DNA of 7,865 nt from an uncultured Eggerthellaceae bacterium (GCA_946626265.1 CAMOUE010000107.1:1-7865); one strand, 5' to 3'; numbered from the stretch's first letter, positions 1-6,223 are shown. Made by a program: numbers and translations. Notes: generated by a model not told the origin, from the sequence alone.

Positions 1-1
1 G

Positions 2-154
2 CGCGTGCGCAACCGGTTAATGCACAAGCTGAACTTCTTCGAACGCCGATACGGAATGTCGCTATGCGTCGGATGCGGGCGATGCGTCGAGAAATGCCCC
101 GTCGCGCTCGACATCACGCGCCTGATCGACGAGATAGGAGCCGCAAATGCCTAG
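2..154 (+). CDS. 4Fe-4S protein, AsrA/sulfhydrogenase beta-subunit-like (C-terminal end only)
   Basis: Only the last 50 codons are present; the gene enters from the left edge. The translation contains CVGCGRCVEKCP, a perfect C-x2-C-x2-C-x3-C-P motif for one [4Fe-4S] cluster, followed by ALDITRLIDEIG. In anaerobic sulfite reductase subunit A and in the beta subunits of archaeal sulfhydrogenases, such a Cys motif followed by V-x-L-D-I sits near the C-terminus, after a long N-terminal domain that would lie outside the window. Its role would be to carry electrons between the flavoprotein encoded next and a catalytic partner. The stop codon overlaps the start of the next gene by 8 bp, which suggests translational coupling and a fixed protein ratio. 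The family call rests on this short tail plus the neighbour, so a generic ferredoxin-like subunit remains possible. Confidence 0.8.
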   Translation, partial: RVRNRLMHKLNFFERRYGMSLCVGCGRCVEKCPVALDITRLIDEIGAANA

Positions 155-1007
155 CATCGAGATTTCCCATGGCTGCGCAAGCGGCGAACGTCCGCTCATA
201 CCCCAGGTTTGCCGCGTGATCGAAATCACGCAGGAGACGCCCGACGTGAAATCGTTCAGGCTGCAGACGCTCGACGGCAAGAAGCCCTTCGATTGCGAGC
301 CCGGCCAGCTCGGCATGTTCGGGCTGCTCGCATACGGCGAGTGCATGTTCGTCGTATCGGCCCAGAGCGACGAATGGGTCCAGTTCACCGTGAAGAAGGT
401 CGGCATGGTCACCGAGCAGCTGCATAGCCTGTCCGTCGGCGACGAGGTGTCGCTGCGGGGGCCGTACGGCAACTGGTGGCCTACCGAGAGCTGCAAGGGC
501 AAGGACATGCTGTTCATAAGCGGCGGCATCGGCCTTCCGCCCGTGAGGTCGTTCTTGCTCCACTGCCTCGAGCATCGCGCGGATTACGGGCGCATCGACC
601 TCGTGTACTCGGGATCGACCTACGATGACCTCGTCTTCAAGGAGCAGCTCTTCGACATCTGGCCCAACGAGCCCGACATGCACGTTCACGTGTCGCTGTA
701 CCACGAAGACGACCGCTGGGACGGCCCGGTCGCCTACACCGCGCCTTTCCTCGAGACGCTCGACCTCGGGCCCGAAGACGGAAACCGCGTGGCCGTGATT
801 TGCGGTGGCCCGTCGCTTTCCCGCACGTGCCGCGAATCGCTCGTCAACGCCGGCTTCGACGAGGGCTCGATCCTCACGACGCTCGAGATGCGCATGAAAT
901 GCGGCGTGGGCAAATGCGGCCGATGCAACATGGGCGGGCACTTCATCTGCCTCGACGGACCGATTTTCTCGCTTGCCGAGATCGCGCAGATGCACAGCGA
1001 CGTGTAG
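147..1007 (+). CDS. FAD/NAD(P)-binding oxidoreductase with 2Fe-2S domain (AsrB / sulfhydrogenase gamma-like)
   Basis: This 286-residue protein has the length and domain order of the ferredoxin-NADP reductase-type subunits AsrB and HydG. Residues about 18-110 form the FAD barrel (EPGQ near 51; LRGPYGNWWP near 109-118). Residues about 125-240 form the NAD(P) domain, with SGGIGLPPVRSFL and a CGGPSLSR segment. The C-terminus carries the dihydroorotate-dehydrogenase-type iron-sulfur motif, with Cys252, Cys257, Cys260 and Cys268 in KCGVGKCGRCNMG...ICLDGPIFS. It should pass electrons between NAD(P)H, FAD and a [2Fe-2S] cluster, then to the upstream 4Fe-4S subunit, in the cytoplasm. The ATG at 147 has a good Shine-Dalgarno site (AGGAG, 136-140, 6-nt spacer). 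The usual R-x-Y-[ST]-type FAD signature is not evident: the equivalent region reads GECMFVVSAQ. No asrC-like sulfite reductase gene follows, so sulfite reduction should not be assumed. Confidence 0.88.
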   Translation: MPSIEISHGCASGERPLIPQVCRVIEITQETPDVKSFRLQTLDGKKPFDCEPGQLGMFGLLAYGECMFVVSAQSDEWVQFTVKKVGMVTEQLHSLSVGDEVSLRGPYGNWWPTESCKGKDMLFISGGIGLPPVRSFLLHCLEHRADYGRIDLVYSGSTYDDLVFKEQLFDIWPNEPDMHVHVSLYHEDDRWDGPVAYTAPFLETLDLGPEDGNRVAVICGGPSLSRTCRESLVNAGFDEGSILTTLEMRMKCGVGKCGRCNMGGHFICLDGPIFSLAEIAQMHSDV

Positions 1008-1015
1008 GTGCGCAC

Positions 1016-1552
1016 ATGACCAGCCAACCCGACCAACCGACTTCCGAGCCCGCCATGCGCGCATCGATGGCGATTTCTTCCGTTACGGGAAACACCGCGT
1101 CGATTGCGCAGGCGGTGCGGTCGGCGGCCGAGGAGGCCGGTTGGACGATCAACGACGTCGTCGGCCCAAACCCGCCCGACGACGTCGTGATCGTCTGCTT
1201 CTGGTGCCGCAAGAGCACGCTCGACCCGAAGAGCCTGAAGTTCGTGGAGTCGTGCTCGGGCAAGAGGATCCTGCTCTTCGGCACGATGGGAGGTTGCCCC
1301 GTCGGCGCCTACGCCGACCGCGTGCGCGCGAACGTGACGAGCAAGGTATGCGAGCGCAACGAATGCCTCGGCGTGTTCCTCTGCCAGGGCAAAGTGAACC
1401 CCGAGCGCATCGAGATGCGGCGGAACCTTCCCGAAAGCGACCCCCACCACCTCGACGACCGGGGCCTCGCGCGCCTGACCGAAGGGCTGAACCACCCGGA
1501 TGCGACCGACATGGCCAACGCCCGGGCCTTCGCGCTCGACTACCTCCATTAA
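1016..1552 (+). CDS. Flavodoxin-family protein (Flavodoxin_3-like)
   Basis: The product has 178 residues. The segment AISSVTGNTASIAQAV (about residues 19-34) matches the flavodoxin phosphate-binding loop [ST]-x-T-G-N-T, which holds the FMN phosphate. The middle part has the hallmarks of the Flavodoxin_3 family as I know it: a CFWCRKSTLDPKSLKF strand-helix, then ILLFGTMGGCPVGAYADRV, LGVFLCQGKVNPE, and a tail rich in His, Asp and Pro ending HPDATDMANARAFAL. It probably carries or exchanges single electrons through FMN in the cytoplasm. It starts 8 bp after the AsrB-like gene, so the two are surely co-transcribed and it is the natural electron partner. The ATG at 1016 is preceded by AGGTG at 1006-1010. 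A second in-frame ATG at 1055 would still keep the FMN loop but has no clear ribosome binding site. The first about 15 residues are a polar extension. Confidence 0.85.
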   Translation: MTSQPDQPTSEPAMRASMAISSVTGNTASIAQAVRSAAEEAGWTINDVVGPNPPDDVVIVCFWCRKSTLDPKSLKFVESCSGKRILLFGTMGGCPVGAYADRVRANVTSKVCERNECLGVFLCQGKVNPERIEMRRNLPESDPHHLDDRGLARLTEGLNHPDATDMANARAFALDYLH

Positions 1553-1554
1553 CG

Positions 1555-1599
1555 AAAGATGTGCAAAAAAGGGGAGACTCCCCTTTTTTGCACATCTTT
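1555..1599. terminator. Large palindromic bidirectional terminator
   Basis: The two 22-nt arms (1555-1576 and 1578-1599) are perfectly complementary around a single central base. The core is GGGGAGACTCCCC, preceded by six A and followed by six T, so either strand reads as a GC stem plus U-tract. It lies 3 nt after the flavodoxin stop codon. The pairing continues outward beyond the A/T tract (AAAGATGTGC with GCACATCTTT), making the stem much longer than a normal intrinsic terminator. It also backs up the terminator of the convergent small gene. Confidence 0.9.
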
Positions 1600-1600
1600 G

Positions 1601-1630
1601 GAAAAGACGGGGCCGGCAGCTGCCGACCCC
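1601..1630 (-). terminator. Intrinsic terminator of the small membrane-protein gene
   Basis: On the - strand a stem formed by GGGGTCGGCA and TGCCGGCCCC (1609-1630 with its centre) is followed by GTCTTTTC (1601-1608). In - strand RNA every pair forms, one of them a U-G wobble; in + strand RNA the same position is a C-A mismatch. This points to the - strand as the functional direction. It lies 27 nt beyond the stop of the gene ending at 1658. Confidence 0.75.
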
Positions 1631-1657
1631 TACCAATTCTAATTGTAAGACGTGCCG

Positions 1658-1897
1658 CTATGCGCCGACGCGACGCACGGTGCCGCCGAAGCCGCGGGCA
1701 GCGCGAGATTCGCGAGATGCGCGGGCCTGCTCGTCGGCAATCCACGCCGGCGTGGCGTCGTTGTCGTGACCCTCGGCGTTAACCCAGCTGAACGCAGCGC
1801 TCTTCTCGGCAAGGTCCTTGTGCTGCAGCATGACGGCACCTGCCTTGACCACGTATACGAACGCGAGAGCGAGCACGAACGCGATTACCTGTATCAT
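1658..1897 (-). CDS. Small single-pass membrane protein of unknown function
   Basis: I do not recognise this 79-residue protein. Residues about 2-23 (IQVIAFVLALAFVYVVKAG and on) are one hydrophobic segment with no cleavage site that I can see, so it is probably a membrane anchor. The tail of about 55 residues is polar: a stretch with AAFSWVNAEGHDNDATPAWIADEQ, then an Ala/Arg-rich end (ARASRESRAARGFGG) that is probably disordered. The ATG has a very strong Shine-Dalgarno site (AAGGAGGA at 1904-1911, 6-nt spacer), and a dedicated terminator follows the stop, both arguing that it is a real expressed gene. It is divergent from the LysR gene with 132 bp between the two starts, the classic arrangement for a LysR target. 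It could be a small accessory subunit of a transporter or enzyme, but nothing in the sequence names a partner. Confidence 0.72.
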   Translation of the reverse strand: MIQVIAFVLALAFVYVVKAGAVMLQHKDLAEKSAAFSWVNAEGHDNDATPAWIADEQARASRESRAARGFGGTVRRVGA

Positions 1898-1933
1898 GTC
1901 TGGTCCTCCTTACGGCCGCTCGAAAGCATTTCC

Positions 1934-1962
1934 TTGGAAGGCATGGTAACGCGTGGTATATT
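1934..1962 (+). promoter_or_regulatory. Candidate sigma-70-type promoter for the LysR gene
   Basis: TTGGAA (1934-1939) and TATATT (1957-1962) are separated by 17 nt, matching the -35 and -10 consensus at 4/6 and 5/6 positions. Transcription would start near 1969 and give a leader of about 60 nt. This AT-rich patch stands out from the GC-rich surroundings. It is a consensus match only. Confidence 0.5.
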
Positions 1963-1971
1963 CATTGCCAA
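1943..1971 (-). promoter_or_regulatory. Candidate promoter for the small membrane-protein gene
   Basis: On the - strand TTGGCA (1966-1971) and TACCAT (1943-1948) are 17 nt apart, matching consensus at 5/6 and 4/6. Initiation near 1936 would leave a leader of about 40 nt before the strong ribosome binding site. It overlaps the LysR promoter candidate, so polymerases at the two sites would compete and one bound regulator could control both genes. Confidence 0.42.
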
Positions 1972-1972
1972 A

Positions 1973-1997
1973 CTGTTATTATCGATATTCACAACAG
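1973..1997. promoter_or_regulatory. Possible regulator-binding dyad upstream of the LysR gene
   Basis: CTGTT (1973-1977) and AACAG (1993-1997) form an inverted repeat with a 15-nt AT-rich centre that contains ATCGAT. It lies between the divergent promoters and the LysR start, where autoregulatory sites of this family usually lie. The arms are only 5 bp, so chance is a real alternative. Confidence 0.25.
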
Positions 1998-2029
1998 GTT
2001 AGCGTTGTAATCGAAAAAGGCGGTCGCCC

Positions 2030-2965
2030 ATGAACTTCAGCTCCCTCTCGTATTTCGAAATGCTCGCACGCGAACGCAACTTCACGCGCGCCGCCCAGCG
2101 GTTGCACATCACCCAGCAATCGCTGAGCTCCAACATAGCGAAGATGGAGCAGGAGCTCGGCTGCCAGCTCATCATCCGCCACGTCCCGCTCGAGCTCACC
2201 TACGCCGGCGAAGTGCTTCTGCGCTACGCCGCGACGTTCAGGGAGGAGTACCGCGCCATGCAGCAGGAGTTCTGCGACATCTCCCAGAACCAACGGGGCG
2301 TGCTCCGCATCGGGGTGACGTACACGCGCGGGCGCACCATCTTGCCCGACATCATCCAATCGTTTCAGAAACGCTTCCCCGCAATACAGATCGACCTGGT
2401 CGAAGACACGAACGACGGGCTTCGCCGCAAGCTCGTCGAAGGCGACGTCGACCTGGCCATCGCAGATTTCCCCGACCCCATCCCCGGCATCAAGCTGCAC
2501 GACTTCTACAGCGAGGAGGTCGTCATGCTCGTATCGCGCGAGCTGTTCGCGTCGCTTTACGGGGAAGACGCCGACGATCGCATGCGTCGGTTCGAGGAAG
2601 GCGACTTCGCGGCGATCGAGGAATGTCCGCTCGTGCTGAACAGCGTCGACGACATCGGCGGCCACATCGAGCGCAGCCTGCTCAAGCGTTCCGGCATCGC
2701 CCATCCACGCATCATGGCGACATCCAGCAACGCCGAAACGTTGCTCGCGTTGTGCATACGGGGCGTCGGCGCATGCTTCGTGCCCGAGATACTCGCGAAG
2801 TCCGCCCTCACGGCCGAGCAGTTCTCGTCCTTGCTCGTGCTGCGGCTCGGCAGGACCGCCCAGTACCGCATCCGCCTCGGACACCAGGCGAACAGCTACC
2901 AGTGGAGCATCATAGAATCGTTCATCCAGAGCGCATGGGATGCGCTGCCGTCTATCGCATCCTAG
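2030..2965 (+). CDS. LysR-family transcriptional regulator
   Basis: The 311 residues match the usual LysR length of about 300. Residues 1-60 are the winged helix-turn-helix: SLSYFEMLARERNFTRAAQRLHITQQSLSSNIAKMEQELGCQLI contains the F-x-A-A-x-x-L-x-[IV]-[ST]-Q-x-[ST]-[LV]-S family pattern, and an alpha-helical linker runs to about 88. From about residue 91 (GVLRIGVTYTRGRTILPDIIQSFQKRFPAIQIDLVE) the periplasmic-binding-protein-like effector domain begins, with GDVDLAIADF in the first lobe and a GVGACFVPEI segment near the end. It should act as a cytoplasmic tetramer that senses a small molecule. The ligand cannot be read from the sequence. The ATG has a weak ribosome binding site (AAGGCGG, about 2017-2023). 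The most likely target is the divergent small membrane-protein gene, together with its own gene. No clear terminator follows. Confidence 0.93.
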   Translation: MNFSSLSYFEMLARERNFTRAAQRLHITQQSLSSNIAKMEQELGCQLIIRHVPLELTYAGEVLLRYAATFREEYRAMQQEFCDISQNQRGVLRIGVTYTRGRTILPDIIQSFQKRFPAIQIDLVEDTNDGLRRKLVEGDVDLAIADFPDPIPGIKLHDFYSEEVVMLVSRELFASLYGEDADDRMRRFEEGDFAAIEECPLVLNSVDDIGGHIERSLLKRSGIAHPRIMATSSNAETLLALCIRGVGACFVPEILAKSALTAEQFSSLLVLRLGRTAQYRIRLGHQANSYQWSIIESFIQSAWDALPSIAS

Positions 2966-3175
2966 AATAAATACAATTCCACACCGTTTATCTAGGTCAA
3001 CGCTAAATAGGGGAAACATCGACACATCCGCCGAAAAGGACGGCACAGACCTGTTAATTCCAAACCAGATGAGTTAGATTAACCCTAGGTTTCGATGGCG
3101 TATCGTTTCGTCGCCGTGGCGGCGATGGGACATGACGGCACCGAGTGCGATTTCAATGAATTGGAGGATGGCGCT
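2966..3175. other. Intergenic leader of the GAPDH gene
   Basis: This 210-bp gap starts AT-rich (about 2966-3090) and turns GC-rich towards the gene. It contains a dyad GTTAAT (3053-3058) / ATTAAC (3078-3083) and weak promoter-like boxes TTAATT (3054-3059) and TAGATT (3075-3080) with a short 15-nt spacer. A small hairpin TCGCCG-TGG-CGGCGA lies at 3111-3125, inside the probable leader. I see no riboswitch that I can name and no terminator after the LysR gene. Confidence 0.3.
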
Positions 3176-4201
3176 ATGATCAAGATTGGCATCAACGGGT
3201 TCGGTCGCATTGGCTCTCTCGTCTTTAGGGCGGCTATCAAGTCCGAAGACATCGAGGTCGTTGCAATTAACGCACCCCGGCACCCTGCTTCCCAGGTTGC
3301 CTATGCCACGAAGTACGACACCGTGCACGGCGTATACGACGGCACGATCGAAGCCGACGACGAAGCCGGCACCATGACCGTCGACGGCAAGGTTATCAAG
3401 ATTCTCGACGACGTGAAGTACCGCGACGCGGCGCTCATCCCCTGGGGCGAGCTCGGAGTCGAGTACGTCATGGAGTGCACGGGCCAGTACCGTGCACGCG
3501 TCAACGCGCAGAAGCACATCGACGCCGGCGCCAAGGTGGTCGTCATCTCCGGTCCGACGAAGCAAGACGTCCCGATGTTCGTCTGCGGCGCCAACCTGCA
3601 CGAGTACGAACCCGACATGGACATCGTCTCCAACGCATCGTGCACCACGAACTGTGTGGCGCCCCTGGCCAAGGTCGTTCACGAGAACTTCGGCATCGTC
3701 GAGGGCTTCATGACCACCATCCACGCGACCACCGCCTCGCAATCCCCCGTCGACGGCTTCCCGAAGAAGAACTGGCGCCTCGGCCGCTCCGTGTTCGGCA
3801 ACATCGTTCCCACGACCACCGGCGCCGCCGATGCGGTGGGCCGTGTCATTCCCGACCTCAACGGCAAGATGACGGGCGTTTCGATCCGCATCCCGTCGGC
3901 CGACGTGTCGATGGCCGATTTGACCGTCCGCCTCGAGAAGCCGGCGAGCTACGAGGAGATCTGCGCGGCCATCAAGAAGGCCGCCGAAGGCGAGCTGGCG
4001 GGCATCCTGGGCTACACCGACGACGAGGTCGTCTCGCAGGACTTCCGTTCCGACCCGCGTACGTCGATTTTCGACGCGGGCGCCGGCAAGGCCCTCAACC
4101 CGCAGTTCGTCAAGCTCATGGCCTGGTACGACAACGAGTGGGGCTTCTCGAACAAGATGCTCGACCTCACGCGCCACATCGACTCCGTCCGCAAGGCGTA
4201 G
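3176..4201 (+). CDS. gap: Type I glyceraldehyde-3-phosphate dehydrogenase
   Basis: This 341-residue protein is a full-length phosphorylating GAPDH, which converts glyceraldehyde-3-phosphate, phosphate and NAD(P) to 1,3-bisphosphoglycerate. The N-terminal Rossmann fold has INGFGRIG (6-13). The active site SNASCTTNC puts the catalytic Cys at 156, and the partner His is His183 in TTIHATTASQ. TTTGAA follows near 213-218, and WYDNEWGFSNKM lies near the C-terminus. After the second beta strand the sequence is AINAPRHPA, with Ala33 where NAD-specific enzymes have the Asp that binds the adenosine ribose. Bacillus GapB, which prefers NADP, has INAS there, so NADP or dual use is likely. The ATG at 3176 has GGAGGA 7 nt upstream and begins exactly at the family's MIKIGINGFGRIG start; an in-frame ATG at 3095 would add 27 unrelated residues. 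No pgk or tpi gene is adjacent. Confidence 0.97.
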   Translation: MIKIGINGFGRIGSLVFRAAIKSEDIEVVAINAPRHPASQVAYATKYDTVHGVYDGTIEADDEAGTMTVDGKVIKILDDVKYRDAALIPWGELGVEYVMECTGQYRARVNAQKHIDAGAKVVVISGPTKQDVPMFVCGANLHEYEPDMDIVSNASCTTNCVAPLAKVVHENFGIVEGFMTTIHATTASQSPVDGFPKKNWRLGRSVFGNIVPTTTGAADAVGRVIPDLNGKMTGVSIRIPSADVSMADLTVRLEKPASYEEICAAIKKAAEGELAGILGYTDDEVVSQDFRSDPRTSIFDAGAGKALNPQFVKLMAWYDNEWGFSNKMLDLTRHIDSVRKA

Positions 4202-4230
4202 CCCGCGTTCATACATCACCGTACGATTTC

Positions 4231-4260
4231 GGGCGCCGATTCGTCGGCGCCCTTCCAATT
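4231..4260 (+). terminator. GAPDH terminator with UUCG loop
   Basis: GGGCGCCGA (4231-4239) and TCGGCGCCC (4244-4252) form a perfect 9-bp stem closed by the very stable loop TTCG (4240-4243). A short, interrupted T-rich tail (TTCCAATTT) follows. It lies 29 nt after the GAPDH stop codon. The stem and loop are strong, but the U-tract is poor. Confidence 0.75.
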
Positions 4261-4447
4261 TCCGCGCATCGAGGAAACCGCCCCCTGGCGCGTCACGGCG
4301 CACCGCTTAACGCGCATCCGCGCAAAGCCAAGTTGGGAATACAATATGGATAGACCGCGGAGGATGGCGAATCGGTCCCTGGCGTGGGGTAGTATCGTGG
4401 AACGCCTCGCCATAAGGGCGCGCGGCAAACAGTGAGGGGACTGCAAC
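4261..4447. other. Upstream region of the CstA-family gene
   Basis: This GC-rich gap holds no gene that I can support. TACAAT at 4340-4345 resembles a -10 box (5/6) but has no good -35 at the right distance, and TAGTAT at 4390-4395 is a second weak candidate. GAGGGGA at 4434-4440 is the ribosome binding site of the next gene, with a 7-nt spacer. Confidence 0.3.
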
Positions 4448-6223
4448 ATGAACGCGATGATAGTCGTAATCGTTTCGGCGGTCGTCCTCGCATGCGCCTA
4501 CATCCTCTATGGCGGTTGGCTCGCCCGCCAATGGGGCGTCGACCCCGACCGCGAAACCCCCGCCCATGAATTCGAGGACGGCGTAGACTACGTGCCCTCG
4601 CCTTCGTATGTGGTGTTCGGCCACCACGTGAGCTCGATCTTAGGCGCCGGCTCCATCGGAGGCGCCATTCAAGCAGCCGTGTTCGGATGGGTGCCCGTCG
4701 TGCTCTGGATAGCGGTCGGCGGCATCTTCTTCGGCGCGGTTCAGGATTTCGGTTCGCTGCTCGCGTCGCTGCGCCACAAAGGCGCCACCTTGGCGGAAGT
4801 CGTCGGGCGAAACGTCGACGATACGGCGAAGCGCCTGTTCTGCCTGTTCGCCTTCGTCTCAATCGTTCTGCTCGTGGCCGCGCTCGCATCCATCGTCGCC
4901 AGCACGTTCCAGGTCGTCGATTCCCAAACGGCAGACGTGAACGAGCGGAATTCGCGCGTTGCCATGATATCCATCCTGTTCGCCGTCGTGGCGATAATCT
5001 GGGGTGCCATCATGAGGGGACGCCGCGTTCATCCTGCGCTAAACATCGCATGTGCGATCGTCCTCGTCTGCGCGATCGTCGCCGCAGGCTTCAACATGCC
5101 GGCCGTCATCGCGCTCGACCACACGTCGTGGATGCTCGTGCTCGGCGCCTACGTTCTCGTGACCGCCATAGCGCCCGTGTGGACGATCCTCCAGCCGCGC
5201 GACTACCTGTCGAGCTTCCTGCTCTACGGCGTGCTTCTGCTCGCCATGATCGGAACAATCGGGGCGGGCGTCGTCGGAACGGCAACCGACCTCCAGATTC
5301 CCGCGTTCACCGGCTTCGTCGCCAGCTCGACGGCCTTCGACGCCACGACGGGCGCCACGGTCGTGCAAGACGGCGTCACGGTCGTCAACCAATCCGCCCA
5401 GGGAGGGTTCCTGTTCCCGGCGCTCTTCGTCACCGTCGGCTGCGGAGCCATCTCGGGTTTCCACGGCATCGTAGCCTCCGGAACCACATCGAAGCAGGTC
5501 GAAAGCGAAGCCCACGCGAAACCGATCGGTTTTGGCGGCATGCTCGTCGAATGCATGCTGGCAATCGTCGCCGTCTGCGCAGTCGGTTTCGTGTGGACGA
5601 ACTTCACGGCGGGCGGCTACGCCTCCCCCGCCCAGGTGTTCGCGGACGGGCTTTCGGGCATGCTCGCGACCATACCCGGCGTCGAAGGCTACAAGGACCT
5701 GGCGTACGCCCTCATCGCTTTGGCGGTGTCTGCGTTCTGCCTCACCACGCTCGACACGGCGACGAGGCTCGGGCGCATTTTGCTCCAAGAGCTCTGGATC
5801 CCCGCCGGCCAGACGCCCGACGATGTCTCGGGCCTCCGGAAAGCCCTCGGGAACAGGTACGTTTCGACGATTGTCACGGTCGCGCTCGGAATAGGGCTCG
5901 GCATGGCGGGCTACTCGCTCGTATGGCCCCTGTTCGGCACGGCGAACCTGCTGCTCGCGTTCTTGGCGCTCCTCGCCGTCGGCGCCTGGCTTGGAAACGC
6001 CGGGAAGAACAACCGCATGCTCCTCGTGCCGATGGCGTTCATCCTCGCCGTCACGCTTGCCTCGCTCGTGCTGATCGTCATGCAGGGAATCGCCTCCATC
6101 ATAGTCGGAGGCGATATCGCGGCGCCGCTCGTCCAACTCGTGATCGCACTTGCGCTGCTCGTGCTCTCCATCGCGCAAGCGCGGAAAGGGTTTCGCATCG
6201 CATTCGGGCGCCGTGGACGCTAG
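4448..6223 (+). CDS. cstA: CstA-family carbon starvation protein / pyruvate or peptide transporter
   Basis: This 591-residue polytopic membrane protein carries the CstA signatures in order: DYVPSPSYVVFGHHVSSILGAG (47-68) with the FGHH motif, GAVQDFGSLLASLRHKGATLAEVVG (96-120), CGAISGFHGIVASGTTSKQVESE (332-354), and LDTATRLGRILLQEL (435-449). By eye there are about 14-16 hydrophobic segments spread along the whole length. Known relatives (E. coli CstA and BtsT) import pyruvate, and peptide uptake has also been proposed. It is shorter than the E. coli proteins (about 700 residues) and ends soon after the last membrane segment with a basic tail (RKGFRIAFGRRGR). A polar loop of about 30 residues (292-319) separates two membrane segments. 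The gene stands alone, with its own ribosome binding site, and is convergent with the TauE-like gene. Which substrate it carries cannot be told from the sequence. Confidence 0.94.
   Translation: MNAMIVVIVSAVVLACAYILYGGWLARQWGVDPDRETPAHEFEDGVDYVPSPSYVVFGHHVSSILGAGSIGGAIQAAVFGWVPVVLWIAVGGIFFGAVQDFGSLLASLRHKGATLAEVVGRNVDDTAKRLFCLFAFVSIVLLVAALASIVASTFQVVDSQTADVNERNSRVAMISILFAVVAIIWGAIMRGRRVHPALNIACAIVLVCAIVAAGFNMPAVIALDHTSWMLVLGAYVLVTAIAPVWTILQPRDYLSSFLLYGVLLLAMIGTIGAGVVGTATDLQIPAFTGFVASSTAFDATTGATVVQDGVTVVNQSAQGGFLFPALFVTVGCGAISGFHGIVASGTTSKQVESEAHAKPIGFGGMLVECMLAIVAVCAVGFVWTNFTAGGYASPAQVFADGLSGMLATIPGVEGYKDLAYALIALAVSAFCLTTLDTATRLGRILLQELWIPAGQTPDDVSGLRKALGNRYVSTIVTVALGIGLGMAGYSLVWPLFGTANLLLAFLALLAVGAWLGNAGKNNRMLLVPMAFILAVTLASLVLIVMQGIASIIVGGDIAAPLVQLVIALALLVLSIAQARKGFRIAFGRRGR

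Noticed and set aside
800..1015. In-frame upstream extension of the flavodoxin gene into the AsrB-like gene
   Set aside because: It would overlap the 2Fe-2S domain coding region by more than 200 bp. The ATG at 1016 with AGGTG upstream fits the operon spacing.
3095..3175. N-terminal extension of 27 codons on the GAPDH gene
   Set aside because: The family begins at MIKIGINGFGRIG; the ATG at 3176 has a good ribosome binding site and the extension resembles nothing.
3074..4303. Long open frame on the - strand opposite the GAPDH gene (409 codons)
   Set aside because: It mirrors an unmistakable GAPDH gene. Its product is a low-complexity Val/Asp/Arg/Gly mix, as expected from the antisense of GC-rich coding DNA.
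4346..4435. 29-codon leader-like frame (MDRPRRMANRSLAWG...) ending at the cstA ribosome binding site
   Set aside because: It has no convincing ribosome binding site, starts right at the -10-like TACAAT and has no attenuator-type codon run, so it is probably chance.
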